DNA from: Lachnospiraceae bacterium NK4A179
GTDB lineage: Bacteria > Bacillota > Clostridia > Lachnospirales > Lachnospiraceae
DNA length: 64,000 nt
NCBI GenBank assembly: GCA_000421045.1
Contig: ATWC01000005.1
Location: 1 to 64,000, forward strand
Direction: 5' to 3'
Shown here: positions 63,564 through 64,000 of the stretch, piece by piece
How positions within the stretch are numbered: position 1 is the first letter of the stretch
Layout: the number at the start of each line of letters is the position of its first letter
Notes under the pieces: model-generated
Database searches by the model: none
What the model saw: only the letters and a program-made list of their open reading frames with translations
What the model was told of the DNA's origin: nothing
Made by a program: the position numbers and the translations under genes

Positions 63564-63929
63564 TTAGCATAATTCCAGCCCGCAGATATCATCAAGAGGG
63601 ATGCAGCTGCCGTCTTCCATTATAAGAAGGCGCCTTCGCAGATCGATCTCTTTAGTGAATCCTTCCATATCGATCATATGCCCGCCGGCCTTAAGCCTGT
63701 CCTCAACGAAAAAACTGACATGTACAAGACATTTTCCGTTTCGGGCATACATGATCTCGGAGAGTCTGGCGTTAAGTTCATAGGCCAGATCATCATCAGT
63801 GGCAGGCCTCGGCACGGTAAGACGCATCTCTTCTTTATACATATCACCAAGACCCGTAAGAGCCGCAAAGGGAGCAAATTGTGCGGCACGCTGATCTATA
63901 GATAATTTTTTTCGGGGCTTTTTATTCAT
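63564..63929 (-). CDS. YolD-like protein
   Basis: 121 residues from ATG 63929; the frame continues to 63974 but crosses the promoter. KLSIDQRAAQFAPFAALTGLGD matches the YolD-like family start and the second half is beta rich (GKCLVHVSFFVEDR). In many Firmicutes yolD precedes a Y-family DNA polymerase (DinB/UmuC type) in SOS operons, but here the gene that follows downstream is a convergent NUDIX gene, so any polymerase would be elsewhere. A LexA box lies 14 bp upstream and no ribosome site is visible. Confidence 0.85.
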   Translation of the reverse strand: MNKKPRKKLSIDQRAAQFAPFAALTGLGDMYKEEMRLTVPRPATDDDLAYELNARLSEIMYARNGKCLVHVSFFVEDRLKAGGHMIDMEGFTKEIDLRRRLLIMEDGSCIPLDDICGLELC

Positions 63930-63935
63930 AGCTAC

Positions 63936-63964
63936 AGTATATCGAACAAATGTTTGCAAATCAA
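63936..63964 (-). promoter_or_regulatory. LexA-controlled promoter of the YolD-like gene
   Basis: CGAACAAATGTTTG (63943-63956) fits the Bacillus LexA/DinR consensus CGAACRNRYGTTYG. On the minus strand TTGATT and TATACT (63941-63936) are 17 bases apart and enclose the box. The predicted transcription start falls at or next to the ATG at 63929. Confidence 0.85.
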
Positions 63965-64000
63965 GCCTCGGCACTTGACGATGAAGGGCAAAAACTGTAT

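Overview
The window looks like a chromosomal segment of a low-to-mid GC Firmicute, most likely a Lachnospiraceae-type Clostridium relative (Butyrivibrio/Roseburia-like). This is inferred from strong AGGAGG ribosome sites, a perfect CIRCE operator on groESL, a T-box leader on thrS, a Bacillus-type LexA box, a pyrophosphate-dependent phosphofructokinase with class II aldolase, and pyrB-pyrI and ppx-ppk arrangements common in that family. About 55 protein genes are supported. I see no rRNA, tRNA, insertion sequence, prophage or CRISPR array.

Layout. 0-5.8 kb: a lysine-rich histone-H1-like protein, malQ behind a LacI-type operator, a CYTH protein, an ECF sigma/anti-sigma pair, an NdpA-like nucleoid protein and a SEC-C protein. 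5.9-9.3 kb: two overlapping CobW-type GTPases (one with a duplicated His/Asp tract, one apparently fused to a YcgQ/DUF1980-like domain), then pyrBI. 9.3-16.3 kb: pheA and a tightly overlapped DUF815 ATPase-ppx-ppk-maf-orf operon. 16.3-20.0 kb (minus): Cof-type phosphatase, ABC-F ATPase and a membrane diguanylate cyclase. 20.1-25.1 kb: CIRCE-groES-groEL and a zinc/manganese-type ABC importer. 25.1-30.6 kb: an Xre regulator, a lone prepilin with a possibly structured leader, T-box-thrS, a DMT transporter, GNAT, a small protein and RidA. 30.6-37.8 kb: a GT4 glycosyltransferase with an 11-residue-repeat tail, GH13 glucosidase, lipid kinase, beta-CASP nuclease and MATE pump. 37.9-44.6 kb: PPi-PFK, a hybrid histidine kinase with Hpt partner, aldolase and trmL.

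44.6-57.1 kb is the most interesting part. A yybP-ykoY (manganese) riboswitch with two successive terminators precedes a MacB-like ATPase and FtsX permease. Next comes an HlyD-like lipoprotein, then (minus strand) a histidine kinase/OmpR regulator pair, another ABC ATPase and two large paralogous FtsX permeases. The promoters of hlyD and both minus-strand permeases share TTTAAG repeats with 11-bp period and a fixed 11-nt gap to the -10 box. I infer a single response-regulator regulon binding these genes into one envelope-stress, export or metal-resistance module.

57.1-64 kb: a SulP anion transporter with an unusual C-terminal extension, divergent from a TetR regulator with a palindrome over the SulP -10; a CDF metal exporter; a CotH-kinase lipoprotein; a NUDIX hydrolase; and a YolD-like gene under a LexA box whose -10 position predicts a leaderless mRNA.

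Functional calls rest on motif recognition by eye. No database search was possible.
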